A stretch of DNA of 64,000 nt from Mycolicibacterium sp. HK-90 (GCF_030486405.1 NZ_CP129613.1:5022001-5086000), one strand, 5' to 3'; shown: positions 51,597 through 62,155, counted from the stretch's first letter. Notes: generated from the sequence alone by a model not told the origin. Numbers and translations are program-made.

Positions 51597-51645
51597 CAAG
51601 ACTACGGTTTTTCTCGTGTTTTCACCCGGGTCGAACGAGGACGCT

Positions 51646-52596
51646 TTGATCACTGCCATCTCGGACGTTCCGACCAGCACGCTGGCCGCATCGAACGTCA
51701 CCTCGCAGGTGTTAGGCAGTGGGCTGATCGGTTTGCGGGAAGGCCTCGAAGCCGCCATCGTGGTGTCGATCCTGGTCGCTTTTCTGGTCAAATCCGAACG
51801 CCGCGATGCGCTCAAATGGGTGTGGTTGGGCGTCGGCGCCGCGATCGCCATGACCGTCACCATCTTTCTGGTCATCCAATTCGGCGAGAACACCATCAGC
51901 GGCCTGGGCGCCGAAGCCATCGCCGGGATCGCCTCCCTGATCGCCGTCGTCATCGTCACCACCATGGTGCTGTGGATGAAGCGGGCGTCGGCCTCGCTTT
52001 CCGGCGAACTCCGCAGCGAGATGTCGCAGGCGCTGCAGACCGGCGGCCTGGCGGTGGCACTGCTGGCCTTTCTGGCGGTGGGCCGGGAGGGCGTGGAGAC
52101 CGCACTGTTCATGGTCGGCTATGCCGAAGCCGAGACGCTGTGGCCGCTGACCGGACTGATCATCGGCGTGCTGATCGCCGCGGCGATCGCGTACGGCATG
52201 TATGCCGGTGCCGTCCGCATCAACCTGGCCAAGTTCTTCAAGTACACCGGCGTCTTCCTGATCGTGGTGGCAGCCGGAATCCTCGCCTATGGCATCAAGG
52301 CGCTGCAGACCGTCGGCTGGATCCCCGGGCTCAGCGCCAAGGCCTTCGACATGAGTGGCGCGTTCGACTGGTCGGCCTGGTACGGCGAGGTCATCCAGGG
52401 CGTCTTCAACATCGACCCCACGCCGACCGTGCTGCAGTTCGCCGCGTGGCTGGCCTACATCGTCGTGGTGCTGGCGCTGTTCGTGAAGCCGATCCGGGCC
52501 GCGGGGGCGGCCACTGCTGCGACTTCCCCCGAGACTTCCTCCGAGCCGACCGTCGAGCCGGAGACCCCCACCGCATCCGAAAGGCCGACCAAGTGA
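51646..52596 (+). CDS. efeU: Ferrous/ferric iron permease EfeU (FTR1 family)
   Basis: About 316 aa with seven hydrophobic helices. Both REXXE iron motifs of FTR1/EfeU are present: GLREGLEAAI near the N-terminus and GREGVETALF in the middle. A C-terminal Pro/Thr/Glu tail of about 30 residues follows the last helix. The start is uncertain: TTG 51646 has GAGG about 6 nt upstream and gives a normal short N-terminus, while the frame remains open much further upstream. The stop overlaps efeO's GTG. It moves iron across the membrane with EfeO and EfeB. Confidence 0.9.
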   Translation: MITAISDVPTSTLAASNVTSQVLGSGLIGLREGLEAAIVVSILVAFLVKSERRDALKWVWLGVGAAIAMTVTIFLVIQFGENTISGLGAEAIAGIASLIAVVIVTTMVLWMKRASASLSGELRSEMSQALQTGGLAVALLAFLAVGREGVETALFMVGYAEAETLWPLTGLIIGVLIAAAIAYGMYAGAVRINLAKFFKYTGVFLIVVAAGILAYGIKALQTVGWIPGLSAKAFDMSGAFDWSAWYGEVIQGVFNIDPTPTVLQFAAWLAYIVVVLALFVKPIRAAGAATAATSPETSSEPTVEPETPTASERPTK

Positions 52597-53768
52597 AGAT
52601 CACTCCTGCCGTCAAGACCGGGTTCGCGGCGACCGCCGCGGTGCTGGCGGGTATCGCGCTGAGCGGCTGCCAGGCCAAGGAGAGCGACAGCGGCACCGCA
52701 GGCGAGAACGGCGCCGAGAAGGCCGCCGCGATCACCGTCGACGCCTCCGACAGCGAGTGCAAGCTGTCGGGCACCACCGCGACGACGGGCCAGAGCACCT
52801 TCGTGGTGACCAACAACGGCGACAAGGTCACCGAGTTCTACGTCTACGGCGAGGGCGAGCGCGTCATGGGCGAGGTGGAGAACATCTCCCCCGGCCTCAA
52901 GCGTCAGCTCATCGTGCAACTCACCCAGCCCGGCACCTACCAGACCTCCTGCCGTCCCGGCATGGTCGGTGAAGGCATCCGCGGGGACTTCACGGTCACC
53001 GGCGAGGCCGTACAGGTCGACACCGAAGGAAAGTTCAAGGAAGCCGCCGACAGCTACAAGCGCTACGTGATCAGCCAGGCCGACGCGCTGGTGCCGGCAA
53101 CCGAGGCGTTCGTGGCGGCCGTCAAGGCCAAGGACATCGCGGCCGCCAAGGCGCAGTTCCCCACGTCTCGGGTGTACTGGGAGCGCATCGAGCCGGTGGC
53201 CGAGTCCTTCCCCAACGACCTCGACCCGCGGGTCGACCTGCGTGAGGCCGATCTGGAGCCCGGTCAGAAGTGGACCGGCTTCCACCGCCTGGAGAAGGAC
53301 CTGTGGGTCACCGGGCTGCAGCCCGATACCAACGCGATCGCCGACCAGCTGGTGGCCGACGTGAAGGAACTGCAGGCCAATGTGAAGGCGCCGGATTGGA
53401 CGATCGACTCGACCCAGATCGCCGGCGGTGCGCAGGGCCTGCTCGACGAGATCGCGATCAGCAAGATCTCCGGCGAGGAAGACATCTTCAGCCACACCGA
53501 CCTGTGGGATTTCAACTCCAACGTCGAGGGATCACAGACCGCGGTGGCCTCGGTGCGGCCGATCCTCGACGAGCGCAACCCCGAACTGGGCAAGCGGGTG
53601 GACCAGAGATTTGCCGAAGTCGAGAAGTTGCTGCAGAAGTATCGTGAAGGGGACGGTTTTGTCTCCTACGACAAGGTGACTGAGCCGCAACGCCAGGAGC
53701 TGTCTCGCGCCATCGACGCGCTGAGCAAAGAGGTGAGCCAGGTGCAAGGTGTCATCGCCCCACAGTGA
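52593..53768 (+). CDS. efeO: Iron-binding lipoprotein EfeO (cupredoxin + M75 domains)
   Basis: A 391-aa lipoprotein with lipobox ALSGC (Cys near residue 24). A cupredoxin-like domain (about 50-135, VDASDSECKLSG...PGTYQTSCRPGMVGEG) is followed by an M75-peptidase-like helical domain. The HXXE metal motif of that domain reads WTGFHRLEKDLW, and PTSRVYWERIEPVAESF marks its start. GTG start overlapping efeU (GTGA). The protein is anchored outside the membrane and delivers iron to EfeU. Confidence 0.93.
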   Translation: MKITPAVKTGFAATAAVLAGIALSGCQAKESDSGTAGENGAEKAAAITVDASDSECKLSGTTATTGQSTFVVTNNGDKVTEFYVYGEGERVMGEVENISPGLKRQLIVQLTQPGTYQTSCRPGMVGEGIRGDFTVTGEAVQVDTEGKFKEAADSYKRYVISQADALVPATEAFVAAVKAKDIAAAKAQFPTSRVYWERIEPVAESFPNDLDPRVDLREADLEPGQKWTGFHRLEKDLWVTGLQPDTNAIADQLVADVKELQANVKAPDWTIDSTQIAGGAQGLLDEIAISKISGEEDIFSHTDLWDFNSNVEGSQTAVASVRPILDERNPELGKRVDQRFAEVEKLLQKYREGDGFVSYDKVTEPQRQELSRAIDALSKEVSQVQGVIAPQ

Positions 53769-55068
53769 GCCATCGCCCACTGATCCCGAACCCACGCAGT
53801 CGTCGGGGATCTCCCGCCGCAAACTGTTCGGCGCGGCCGGCGTCACCGCCGCGGTAGTCGGTGCGGCCAGTGCGGGTGCACTGGCCGGCCGGTCGTCGGC
53901 GGCCAGCGTGCCTCAGGGCGCGCTGCAGGGGCCCGTCCCGTTTCGAGGCGAGCGGCAGGCCGGCATCATCACCGAGGCGCAGGACCGAATGCACTTCTGC
54001 GCCTTCGACGTCACCACCGACAGCCGTGAGGACGTCGTCGCGCTGCTCAAGCAGTGGACCCAGATGGCCGAGCGGATGACCAAGGGTGAGGAGACCGAAG
54101 AGGGCGGTGCGGTCGACGGCAATCCGTATGCCCCACCGTCGGATACCGGAGAAGCACTCGGCCTGCCTGCCTCACAGCTGACGCTGACCATCGGGTTCGG
54201 GCCGTCGTTCTTCCTCAAGGACGGCAAGGACCGCTTCGGCATCGCCGACCAGCGGCCTGCCGAGCTGAAGGACCTACCCAAGTTCCCCAACGAGACCATG
54301 GACCCGGCCCGCAGTGGTGGGGACATCTGCGTCCAGGCGTGCGCCAACGATCCGCAGGTGGCGGTGCACGCGATCCGCAACTTGGCCCGGGTCGGCTTCG
54401 GCACCGTCGCGGTGCGCTACTCCCAGTTGGGCTTCGGGCGTACCTCGTCCACCACCCGCGACCAGGCCACGCCGCGAAACCTGTTCGGGTTCAAGGACGG
54501 AACCAACAACATCAAGGCCGACGAGACCGAGTTGCTCGACAACCAGGTCTGGGTCGCCGAGGGTGACGGACCGGCGTGGCTGACCGGCGGCACCTATCTC
54601 CTGACCCGACGTATCCGGATGCGCATCGAGAACTGGGACCGCACCACGCTTCTGGAGCAGGAACGCGTCATCGGCAGGCAGAAGGGCAGCGGCGCCCCCA
54701 ACGGATTGACCGACGAGTTCGAGGAACTCGATTTCGAGATCACCGACGGCAAGGGTGTTCCCAAGATCGACGTCGACGCGCACGTCCGGTTGGTGTCTCC
54801 GCAGAACCTTGGCGGCATCGAAATCCTGCGCCGTGGTTACAACTTCACCGACGGCACAGACGGCTTCGGCCATCTGGACGCGGGCTTGTTCTTCATCGCC
54901 TTCGTCCGCAGTCCGGAGAAGCAGTTCATCCCGATGCTGGGCGAGATGTCTCGCAAGGACGCGATGAACGAGTACATCACCCACACCGGCACCGCGGTGT
55001 TCGCGTGTCCGCCCGGGCTGCGCGACGGCGACATCTCGGCCTACTGGGGTTCGACGCTCTTCGAGTGA
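53749..55068 (+). CDS. efeB: EfeB, Tat-exported DyP-type heme peroxidase
   Basis: A 439-aa protein with a twin-arginine signal (SRRKLFGAAGVTAAVVGAAS) and a DyP peroxidase domain. The distal motif GFKDGTNNIK carries the conserved Asp, and the heme ligand His lies in VDAHVRLVSPQNLGG. The GTG start overlaps the last 20 bp of efeO. In other bacteria EfeB oxidises Fe2+ or supports iron extraction from heme outside the cell. This is the second DyP peroxidase of the window and, unlike the one at 249-1574, has the canonical GxxDG motif. Confidence 0.93.
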   Translation: MSSPHSEPSPTDPEPTQSSGISRRKLFGAAGVTAAVVGAASAGALAGRSSAASVPQGALQGPVPFRGERQAGIITEAQDRMHFCAFDVTTDSREDVVALLKQWTQMAERMTKGEETEEGGAVDGNPYAPPSDTGEALGLPASQLTLTIGFGPSFFLKDGKDRFGIADQRPAELKDLPKFPNETMDPARSGGDICVQACANDPQVAVHAIRNLARVGFGTVAVRYSQLGFGRTSSTTRDQATPRNLFGFKDGTNNIKADETELLDNQVWVAEGDGPAWLTGGTYLLTRRIRMRIENWDRTTLLEQERVIGRQKGSGAPNGLTDEFEELDFEITDGKGVPKIDVDAHVRLVSPQNLGGIEILRRGYNFTDGTDGFGHLDAGLFFIAFVRSPEKQFIPMLGEMSRKDAMNEYITHTGTAVFACPPGLRDGDISAYWGSTLFE

Positions 55069-55143
55069 GCTCGGCGCGCCGAGTGCGACGCAGGGGTCGC
55101 TGCCCGCCGCCGACGACGACGTTTGCGTCACGTTCGACGAGGC

Positions 55144-55953
55144 TCAGGGACCGAGCAGGATCTGACTGAGCCGGGTGGTGGTGGCGACGCCGTCGTCATA
55201 GCCGCCCTGCCCGTTGAGGCCGTTCATGATCGCCAGCGTGTAGCGCTGGTTGGGTCCGGCGAAGCCCACCGAGTTGATGACCCAGCCACCCTGTTCCTGC
55301 GACCACCCGTTCTTGTTGCCCGGCGTCATCGACGGGCCCGCGCCCCACACGCCCCACTGCTGATCCCCGCCGACCCGTTGCATCTCGCCGACCACCGCGG
55401 TCCTGTCGGTCGGATTCAGTTGCGTCAGCGTGTAATTCATCAACCGATCGAGATCGTTGGTGGTGGACTTCTGGAAACCCCAGTACGGAAACACGTCACC
55501 GAATCCCGGCTGCGGGCGTAGGTCGGTCATCCCGTAGCGGGGGAAGCCGGCGTTGAACGCCGTGTGATCGGCCCCGCCGTAGCGAGTCCACAGTGCATCG
55601 GCAGCATCGTTGTCAGAGTCGCGCAGCATGTTCGACATCAACTGCCGGTCAGTGCCCGACAGCCTGACGGCCCCGGCACGTTCGCGGGTCAGCAGATCCA
55701 CCACCATCGCCAGTTTGATCGTCGAGGCGGTCCAGATCATCGTGTTGGCATTGGCGTTCGCGTAGCGCGCGCCTGCGACGCGGTCACGGAGCACATAGCC
55801 GACAGTGCCGGGCCGCGACGCCAGATACGCGTCCGCCGCCGCAATCCGCGAACGCAGATCGCAGCCCGTGGCCGCACAGTCCGCCTTCGCCTGCGGGGCG
55901 GTCATTCCGAGAGTGAGCGCGAGAACGACGGCGGCGATCCGCAGCACGAGCAT
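55144..55953 (-). CDS. Secreted serine hydrolase (class A beta-lactamase-like)
   Basis: A 269-aa protein with signal peptide (MLVLRIAAVVLALTLG..., cleavage near AKA-DC). Beta-lactamase/PBP-type motifs are in order: SxxK in TASTIKLAMVVDLL, SDN in DSDNDAADAL, and KNG in GNKNGWSQEQGGW at the KTG position. The Glu166-type deacylation loop is not clear, so it may be a peptidase or esterase rather than a true beta-lactamase. It belongs to exported mycobacterial serine hydrolases of unknown substrate. It converges with efeB. Confidence 0.85.
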   Translation of the reverse strand: MLVLRIAAVVLALTLGMTAPQAKADCAATGCDLRSRIAAADAYLASRPGTVGYVLRDRVAGARYANANANTMIWTASTIKLAMVVDLLTRERAGAVRLSGTDRQLMSNMLRDSDNDAADALWTRYGGADHTAFNAGFPRYGMTDLRPQPGFGDVFPYWGFQKSTTNDLDRLMNYTLTQLNPTDRTAVVGEMQRVGGDQQWGVWGAGPSMTPGNKNGWSQEQGGWVINSVGFAGPNQRYTLAIMNGLNGQGGYDDGVATTTRLSQILLGP

Positions 55954-56255
55954 GGCCTGACGCTAGTTTCGGCGGGCCCTGGCCAGTGCGTGCCCTGCCG
56001 GGCGCATCCGAGCTGACACCGGGCTGTTGTGAGTTCGTGACGGCTGCCTGGCTTCAGCCATGGCTTTCGCGCCAGCACCGCGACGGAACGGGATATCGTG
56101 CGGGCGGTCGGCGGGGGCACAGCACCGATGCTCGTCAGTCGGGAACAAGGCCGCGGATTGCTGCTTGATAGTGGCTGTTGCGGAATCGGCGGCGCAGTGC
56201 GGCTTCGTCTGTTTCGCAACAGCCCGAATGTCGCACATGGGCGGCAACTCGGTGG
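55954..56255. other. Gap of about 300 bp without a convincing gene
   Basis: Between the serine hydrolase start and the mazG stop, open frames exist on both strands, but their composition (many Arg, Cys, Pro, Gln) and the absence of ribosome sites argue against coding. It probably holds the hydrolase promoter and the end of the mazG transcript. I see no repeat or hairpin of note. Confidence 0.5.
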
Positions 56256-57515
56256 TCAGTCCGAATCGTCTGCCGACCGATTCGACTCGGCTCCGTCGTC
56301 AGGGTCGCCCGGGCTGTCACGATTGTCGGGTTCGTCTTCGGCGTCGCTCGGATCGGTGTCGGTGTCGGTTTCCTCGACGTCGGTTTCCTCGACGTCGTCG
56401 ACGGTCATGACATCGTCGGCGTCCGCGTTCGCACCTTCGGCGCCGGCGATCACATCGGCTTCGTCGCTGACGTCGGCAGAGTCGGATTCGGGCTCTTCCT
56501 CGACGTCGGGTTCGACCTCGGGTTCGGGTTCGGGTCCGGGTTCGACGTCGAGTTCGGGTTCGACAACCGCAGTGGGCCAGTAGGTTCGCCACTCGTCCTC
56601 GGTGATCGACCCCAGCGGTGTGACGTCGAGTTCCTCGGGGACATCCACACCGCGACGACCTGCCGCGACGTCGGATTCCACCAACCGCACCGTATCCATG
56701 AATTCCAGAACCGCGCTGCGCAAGTCATTCTCGGCGTCGACATCGGCCGATACGGCCACGGACGTCAGGGCTGCGGGCACCAGGTCGGCGGGCAGCCCGG
56801 CCTGGGCGACCCGGGCGAGCACCTTCTGCGCCAGCGCGAGGGCCGGCTGTCCGGTGGGCACGTCGTCCATCGACGACCCGCGGGCCTTCACCTTCTGCTC
56901 CTGGGCTTTGCGCTCTTCCCACTGGGCCAGCTGCTCGTCCAGTGAAATCGATTCTCCGGCAAGCACTGCCGGCACCCGGTTGCCGAGCTTGCGCACCAAC
57001 GCGTCGGCCACATCGTCGATGCTGAACGGATGCACCGGCGCATCCTCGGCGATGCGGGCATGGAACAGCACCTGCAGCAGCACGTCACCGAGTTCTTCAC
57101 GCAGCTCATCGGCATTGCCGCCGCGCACCGCGTCGAACAGTTCGTAGGTCTCCTCCAGCAGGTACCGGCGGAGCGAATCGTGCGTCTGCTCGCTCTCCCA
57201 CGGGCCCGCGGTGCGCAGCTTGTCCATCATCGCAACGGCGTCGACGAGTCGCTCCCCCGCCTGGCCCTGCGGTGCCGCGATCAACCGGTCACCGGCCGCC
57301 AACCGCGCTTTGACCGCCGGATGCTCGGGATCGGAGGACAGCAGGACCGCCGCCGGATTCTCTTCGTCGTCGCCGTAGATGGGCCGGGCGGCGGGCAAAG
57401 TCCACGGCACCTTGATCGGCATCTCTTCGGTGTATTGCACATCACCGGTCAGGAACTCGATCGCCTCGACGGGAACCAGTGAAGGTCGACGGGGGTCCAC
57501 CAATACGACAGTCAT
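56256..57515 (-). CDS. mazG: MazG nucleoside triphosphate pyrophosphohydrolase with acidic C-terminal extension
   Basis: A 419-aa protein. The MazG domain (about 95-215) has the EExxE...ExxD metal signature: YLLEETYELFDAV and ADELREELGDVLLQVLFHA. MazG hydrolyses (d)NTPs to monophosphates and removes damaged nucleotides. It matches Rv1021 by position. From about residue 325 an unusual tail of nearly 100 residues is dominated by Asp, Glu and Val (EPEPEVEPDVEEEP, DVEETDVEETDTDTD). M. tuberculosis MazG ends near 325 aa, so the tail is extra. GAGGGGG precedes the ATG. Confidence 0.92.
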   Translation of the reverse strand: MTVVLVDPRRPSLVPVEAIEFLTGDVQYTEEMPIKVPWTLPAARPIYGDDEENPAAVLLSSDPEHPAVKARLAAGDRLIAAPQGQAGERLVDAVAMMDKLRTAGPWESEQTHDSLRRYLLEETYELFDAVRGGNADELREELGDVLLQVLFHARIAEDAPVHPFSIDDVADALVRKLGNRVPAVLAGESISLDEQLAQWEERKAQEQKVKARGSSMDDVPTGQPALALAQKVLARVAQAGLPADLVPAALTSVAVSADVDAENDLRSAVLEFMDTVRLVESDVAAGRRGVDVPEELDVTPLGSITEDEWRTYWPTAVVEPELDVEPGPEPEPEVEPDVEEEPESDSADVSDEADVIAGAEGANADADDVMTVDDVEETDVEETDTDTDPSDAEDEPDNRDSPGDPDDGAESNRSADDSD

Positions 57516-57665
57516 CGGGCTTCACCCCCTCAGGCATTTCGACGAGACTGCTGATCTCGGTTATAGCACCGGCAGCGCTGCGCTTTGCCCGGCGACGCGT
57601 CGTCCCCTACGTGGGATGGCCGCCCTGCCCGAAGGCAAGGCGGCCATCATGTCACATTCGGTGAC

Positions 57666-58214
57666 TTACGACTCCGGCGGGAATGGTCCGTCCGGAATCT
57701 CCCAGTGCCCCGGCGTCTCATCGAAGAACGGGTTCGCGATCCCGTCCACCGTCGGCAGCTTCTTCAGCTGGCCGGGCGGAATTCCGAAGAACGGGTTGGC
57801 CACACCGTTGATCACTGGTGTATTCACCAACTGCCCGGGCGCGATGTTTCCGTCAGGGAGCTGGAAGAAATTGCCGACCTCAGGGAACTGCACGCTGGGC
57901 ACGTCCACGTCGGGAACGTTCACACTCGGCACGTCCACGTCGGGAACGTTCACGCTGGGCACGTCCACGTCCGGAACGTTCACACTCGGTACGTTCACGT
58001 CCGGAACGTTCACACTCGGCACGTTCACGTCCGGAACGTTCACACTCGGCACGTTCACATCAGGAACATGCACACCCGGCACGGCCGGCCCCGGAACGGG
58101 AGGCGGCTGGGGCACATCCGGCACCGCCTGCGCGATGCCCGTGCTCAGGCCGAACGCACCGAGTCCCAGTGCACCGGTCATGGTTGTGGTTACTGCGAAC
58201 TTCTTGAAGTTCAT
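57666..58214 (-). CDS. Secreted protein with decapeptide VPDVxVPSVN repeats
   Basis: A 182-aa exported protein with signal peptide MNFKKFAVTTTMTGALG..., cleaved near AQA-VP. A Pro-rich lead is followed by about six tandem 10-residue repeats VPDV(N/D)VPSVN. A C-terminal region of about 80 residues then carries two related PFF stretches (NTPVINGVANPFFGIPPGQLKKL and VDGIANPFFDETPGHW, quoted in part). GAAGGAG precedes ATG 58214. The function is unknown. The extended Val/Pro repeat probably forms an elongated stalk at the cell surface. Confidence 0.8.
   Translation of the reverse strand: MNFKKFAVTTTMTGALGLGAFGLSTGIAQAVPDVPQPPPVPGPAVPGVHVPDVNVPSVNVPDVNVPSVNVPDVNVPSVNVPDVDVPSVNVPDVDVPSVNVPDVDVPSVQFPEVGNFFQLPDGNIAPGQLVNTPVINGVANPFFGIPPGQLKKLPTVDGIANPFFDETPGHWEIPDGPFPPES
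57891..58070 (-). repeat. Six tandem 30-bp in-frame repeats
   Basis: Six units of 30 bp (boundaries 57891, 57921, 57951, 57981, 58011, 58041) differ at only a few bases. They encode the VPDVxVPSVN decapeptides of the 57666-58214 protein. Two sub-types (CACGCTGGGC and CACACTCGGC starts) alternate in the first three units, indicating expansion by unequal crossing-over or slippage. Copy number is likely to vary between strains. Confidence 0.88.
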
Positions 58215-58454
58215 GGTCACTCCTTCGCCTTGCGTCACCGCGACGAAATCCACCAAACGGTGGCAATCGCGTGATGTTCGGTTTGGGAAATTGCGTGACC
58301 GCCGTATCTCCGACGACCGTGTCGCCGCTGCTTCGGACGACACCGCAATACCTTGACCCCCCGCATGTATGTCGGGCCCCGCCCCCCTATGCGTTAACAG
58401 CGTCTCGGGAACTCGGCCGCTTCGGGAGGCCAAAAAGGCACCGCGACCAGGCGA

Positions 58455-61400
58455 TCAGGCGGGAGAAAAAAGTCCCGCGGTCATGTCGACGCTGCCCTGC
58501 GTCTGCCCGTTGAGCACGAGCACGAGTCCGGCCACCCACTGAACCAGTTCAAGATCGCGAATGCGCGGCGCGCCGACACCGTCGCCGGCACGCGGCAGCG
58601 GCACCTGCACGGTGGACGTGGTGGCCCGATAATGCCCGCCGGGGTACATGCGCTTGAGCCTGAGCTGGGCGGAGTCCGGCAGGACCATCGGCGACAGCTT
58701 CACCGTCGAGGCCGACACCGCACCGATCTCGGTGACGCCGTACTCCCGGCACAGCAGCCGCAACCGGGCCACCGCGACCAGGCGCTGCGCGGGTTCGGGC
58801 AGCGGACCGTAGCGGTCGACGAGCTCGTCCACGACAGCCCTGATCGCATCCTCGTCCGTAGCCGCGGCGAGCCGCCGGTAGCCCTCCAGCCGCAGCCGGT
58901 CACTGCCGATGTACTCCGGCGGCAGGTGTGCGTCGACCGGCAGATCGACCCGGACCTCTTTCGGTTCCTGCGGGGTGGCAACGGTTTTCCCGTCAGCAGC
59001 GGCGCGGTAGGCCTCGACGGCCTCACCGACCAGCCGCACGTAGAGATCGAAACCCACCCCGGCGACGTGACCGGACTGCTCGACGCCCAGCACGTTGCCC
59101 GCGCCGCGAATCTCCAGGTCCTTCATGGCCACGGCCATACCCGCGCCCAACTCGTTGTTCTGCGCGATGGTGGCCAACCGGTCGTAGGCCGTCTCGGTCA
59201 GCGGCGAGTTCGGCGGGTACAGGAAGTACGCATAACCGCGTTCGCGGCTGCGCCCCACCCGGCCTCGCAGCTGATGCAGCTGCGACAAACCGAAGGTGTC
59301 GGCGCGCTCGACGATCAGCGTGTTGGCGTTGGAAATGTCCAGGCCGGTCTCGACGATCGTGGTGCACACCAGGATGTCGTACTCGCGGTTCCAGAAGCCT
59401 TCGACGGTCTTCTCCAGCATCTCCTCGTTCATCTGGCCGTGCGCCACAACCACTCTGGCCTCGGGAACCAGCTGGCGGATCCGGGCCGCGGCCTGATCGA
59501 TGGTGCGGACCCGGTTGTGGATGTAGAAGGCCTGCCCGTCACGCAGCAGCTCGCGGCGTAGCGCCGCGGCCACCTGTTTGTCGTCGTGGGGGCCGACGTA
59601 GGTCAGCACCGGGTAGCGCTCCTCGGGCGGGGTGAGAATCGTCGACATCTCGCGGATGCCGGCCAGGCTCATCTCAAGGGTGCGCGGGATCGGGGTGGCG
59701 CTCATGGTGAGCACGTCGACGTGGGTGCGCATCGACTTGATGTGTTCTTTGTGTTCGACGCCGAACCGCTGCTCCTCGTCAACGATGATGAGTCCCAGGT
59801 CTTTCCACGTCACGCCGGTCTGCAGCAACCGGTGCGTGCCGATCACCACGTCGACCGAGCCGTCGGCCATGCCTTCCATGGTTTGGCGGGACTCGGCCGG
59901 ATCGGTGAACCGCGACAACCCCTTGACCGTCACCGGGAAGCCCGCCATCCGGTTGGTGAAGGTCTGCAGATGTTGGTCGGCCAGCAGCGTCGTCGGCACC
60001 AGCACCGCGACCTGCTTGCCGTCCTGCACGGCCTTGAACGCCGCCCGCACCGCGATCTCGGTCTTGCCGTAACCCACGTCGCCACAGATCACCCGGTCCA
60101 TCGGAACCGGCTTCTCCATATCGGATTTGACCTCGGTGATCGCGGTCAACTGATCCATGGTCTCGGTGAAGCCGAACGCATCCTCCATCTCGTTCTGCCA
60201 TGGGGTGTCCGGACCGAACGCGTGCCCGGGCGCCGACTGTCGCTTGGCGTACAGGGCGACGAGTTCGCTGGCGATTTCACGAACGGCCTTGCGCGCCTTT
60301 GTCTTCGTGTTCGCCCAGTCGCTGCCGCCAAGCTTCGACAGGGAGGGCGCCTCACCGCCGACATAGCGGGAGAGCTGGTCGAGCGAGTCCATCGGCACGT
60401 ACAGCCGGTCCGATCCGCCGCCCCGCTTGGACGACGCGTACTCCAGCACCAGGTACTCGCGGCGGGCGCCGCCGACCACCCGCTCGGTCATCTCGACGAA
60501 CTTGCCGATGCCGTGCTGATCGTGCACCACGAGATCACCTGCGGTCAGCGCCAGCGGATCGACGACGTTGCGGCGTTTGGCCGCAAGCTTTTTGCTCTCC
60601 GAGGCCGTGACTCGGTTACCGGTCAGATCGGTCTCGGTGATGACCACGAGGTTCGCACCCTGCAGGATCACGCCGTCGTGCAGCGGGCCCTTGAGCACCC
60701 CGACCACACCGGCCTTGGGCGCCGCCCCGGGCTCCAACATGCCTGCGGGAGTGTCGGATTCCCCGAGCTGCTCGACGACGCGGTGCGCAGTACCGGCGCC
60801 TGGGGTGACCACCGCGGCATACCCGCCCGTGGCCACGTGGGCGCGCAGCATCGCGAAGATCTCTTCGAGGCTCTGCTGGCTGCGGGCCGAGGGCGAGGGC
60901 CGCAGATCGAGTTCGGTGGCCTTCTCGTCGGGCAGCTGGCTCAACGTCCACCATGGGTGCCCACCGGCGACGGCGTCCTCACGGGCCTGGTCGAACGGCA
61001 CGAAGCCGGACGCCCCGAGCGCCTCGATGTCGATCGGTGCGTCGCCGCCGACCGCGGCCGTCGACCACGAGGCCTCCAGGAACTCCTGGCCGGTCTTGAT
61101 CAGGTCGGCCGCGCGGGTACGCACCTTTTCCGGGTCGCAGAGCAGCACCGGAGCCCCGTCGGGCAGATGATGCGTGAGCGTCGTCGGCTGCACCGGATGC
61201 AGCAGCGGCAGCAGCGCTTCCATCCCGTCGACCGGGATGCCCTCGGCCAGTTTGGCCAGCATGTCGGGCACGCTGCCCGGCACGCTGTTCTCGTGGGTGG
61301 GGTGCTCGGCGGCGAGGACGGCGGCGCGCTCACGCACATCGTCGGTCATCAGCAGTTCGCGACACGGCACCGCGACGACGTTCTGCACCGGGATCTCCGG

Positions 61401-62087
61401 AATCGAGCGCTGGTCGGCGATCGAGAACATCCGCATCTCGGAGATCTCGTCGCCCCAGAACTCGACGCGGACCGGGTGCTCGGCCGTGGGCGGGAACACG
61501 TCGAGGATGCCGCCGCGGACCGCAAACTCGCCGCGTTTGCCGACCATGTCGACGCGGGTGTAGGCCAGGTCGACCAGCCGGGCGATGACCGCGTCGAACT
61601 CGGCCTCGGCACCGACGGTGAGGGTGACCGGCTCGGTCCCGACCACGTCGGGGGCCATCGGCTGCAGCAGCGAGCGGGTGGTGGTCACCACCACCCGCAG
61701 CGGCGGGCCCAACTTCTCATCGTCGGGATGGGCCAGCCGGCGCAGCAGCAACAACCGGGCCGCGACCGTCTCCACACCCGGGGACAACCGCTCGTGCGGA
61801 AGCGTCTCCCAGGACGGGAACAGCGCAACGGAATCTCCGAAGACGCCGCGCAGTTCGGCGGTCAGGTCGTCGGCCTCGCGACCGGTGGCGGCGACCACCA
61901 GCAACGGACCGTGCTGGGCCAACCCGGCGGCCACCAGGACGCGGGCACTGGCCGGCCCGACGAGTGCGAGATCGGCGGGCCTCTCGGCGGCGCGACGAAT
62001 GACGTCCTGCAGGGACGGATCGGTTAAAGCCAGCTCGACGAGACCCGCGATCGGGGTCTGGACATGGTTGTGCCCCGGTGCGGTCAT
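58455..62087 (-). CDS. mfd: Transcription-repair coupling factor Mfd
   Basis: A 1210-aa protein with the full Mfd architecture: an N-terminal UvrB-homology region, the RNA-polymerase-interacting domain ([16 protein letters not shown]), a RecG-like helicase with Walker [17 protein letters not shown] and DEEQ box [14 protein letters not shown], motif [10 protein letters not shown], motif [19 protein letters not shown], and the C-terminal TRCF domain ([20 protein letters not shown]). It removes stalled RNA polymerase from damaged DNA and recruits UvrA. ATG 62087 is chosen (MTAPGHNH). It equals Rv1020 by position. Confidence 0.98.
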   Translation of the reverse strand: MTAPGHNHVQTPIAGLVELALTDPSLQDVIRRAAERPADLALVGPASARVLVAAGLAQHGPLLVVAATGREADDLTAELRGVFGDSVALFPSWETLPHERLSPGVETVAARLLLLRRLAHPDDEKLGPPLRVVVTTTRSLLQPMAPDVVGTEPVTLTVGAEAEFDAVIARLVDLAYTRVDMVGKRGEFAVRGGILDVFPPTAEHPVRVEFWGDEISEMRMFSIADQRSIPEIPVQNVVAVPCRELLMTDDVRERAAVLAAEHPTHENSVPGSVPDMLAKLAEGIPVDGMEALLPLLHPVQPTTLTHHLPDGAPVLLCDPEKVRTRAADLIKTGQEFLEASWSTAAVGGDAPIDIEALGASGFVPFDQAREDAVAGGHPWWTLSQLPDEKATELDLRPSPSARSQQSLEEIFAMLRAHVATGGYAAVVTPGAGTAHRVVEQLGESDTPAGMLEPGAAPKAGVVGVLKGPLHDGVILQGANLVVITETDLTGNRVTASESKKLAAKRRNVVDPLALTAGDLVVHDQHGIGKFVEMTERVVGGARREYLVLEYASSKRGGGSDRLYVPMDSLDQLSRYVGGEAPSLSKLGGSDWANTKTKARKAVREIASELVALYAKRQSAPGHAFGPDTPWQNEMEDAFGFTETMDQLTAITEVKSDMEKPVPMDRVICGDVGYGKTEIAVRAAFKAVQDGKQVAVLVPTTLLADQHLQTFTNRMAGFPVTVKGLSRFTDPAESRQTMEGMADGSVDVVIGTHRLLQTGVTWKDLGLIIVDEEQRFGVEHKEHIKSMRTHVDVLTMSATPIPRTLEMSLAGIREMSTILTPPEERYPVLTYVGPHDDKQVAAALRRELLRDGQAFYIHNRVRTIDQAAARIRQLVPEARVVVAHGQMNEEMLEKTVEGFWNREYDILVCTTIVETGLDISNANTLIVERADTFGLSQLHQLRGRVGRSRERGYAYFLYPPNSPLTETAYDRLATIAQNNELGAGMAVAMKDLEIRGAGNVLGVEQSGHVAGVGFDLYVRLVGEAVEAYRAAADGKTVATPQEPKEVRVDLPVDAHLPPEYIGSDRLRLEGYRRLAAATDEDAIRAVVDELVDRYGPLPEPAQRLVAVARLRLLCREYGVTEIGAVSASTVKLSPMVLPDSAQLRLKRMYPGGHYRATTSTVQVPLPRAGDGVGAPRIRDLELVQWVAGLVLVLNGQTQGSVDMTAGLFSPA

Positions 62088-62155
62088 GATGCGGCCCATT
62101 CTACGGGGCCGGGATTTCCGGTCCGCCCCGCTGCCGACGGGGCGATCATGGAGAA

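Noticed and set aside
57891..58070. Regular 30-bp repeats resembling a CRISPR array
   Set aside because: There are no spacers; the units are contiguous, in frame and encode a decapeptide repeat in an exported protein. No cas genes are nearby.
58400..58445. Possible terminator after mfd (GGCC-N-GGCC followed by AAAAAGG on the plus strand)
   Set aside because: The A-run is on the wrong side for a minus-strand terminator of mfd, and the stem is imperfect.
59586..62027. 813-codon plus-strand frame opposite mfd
   Set aside because: It is His/Arg/Gly-rich, lacks a ribosome site and lies wholly antisense to mfd, so it is a GC-driven shadow frame.
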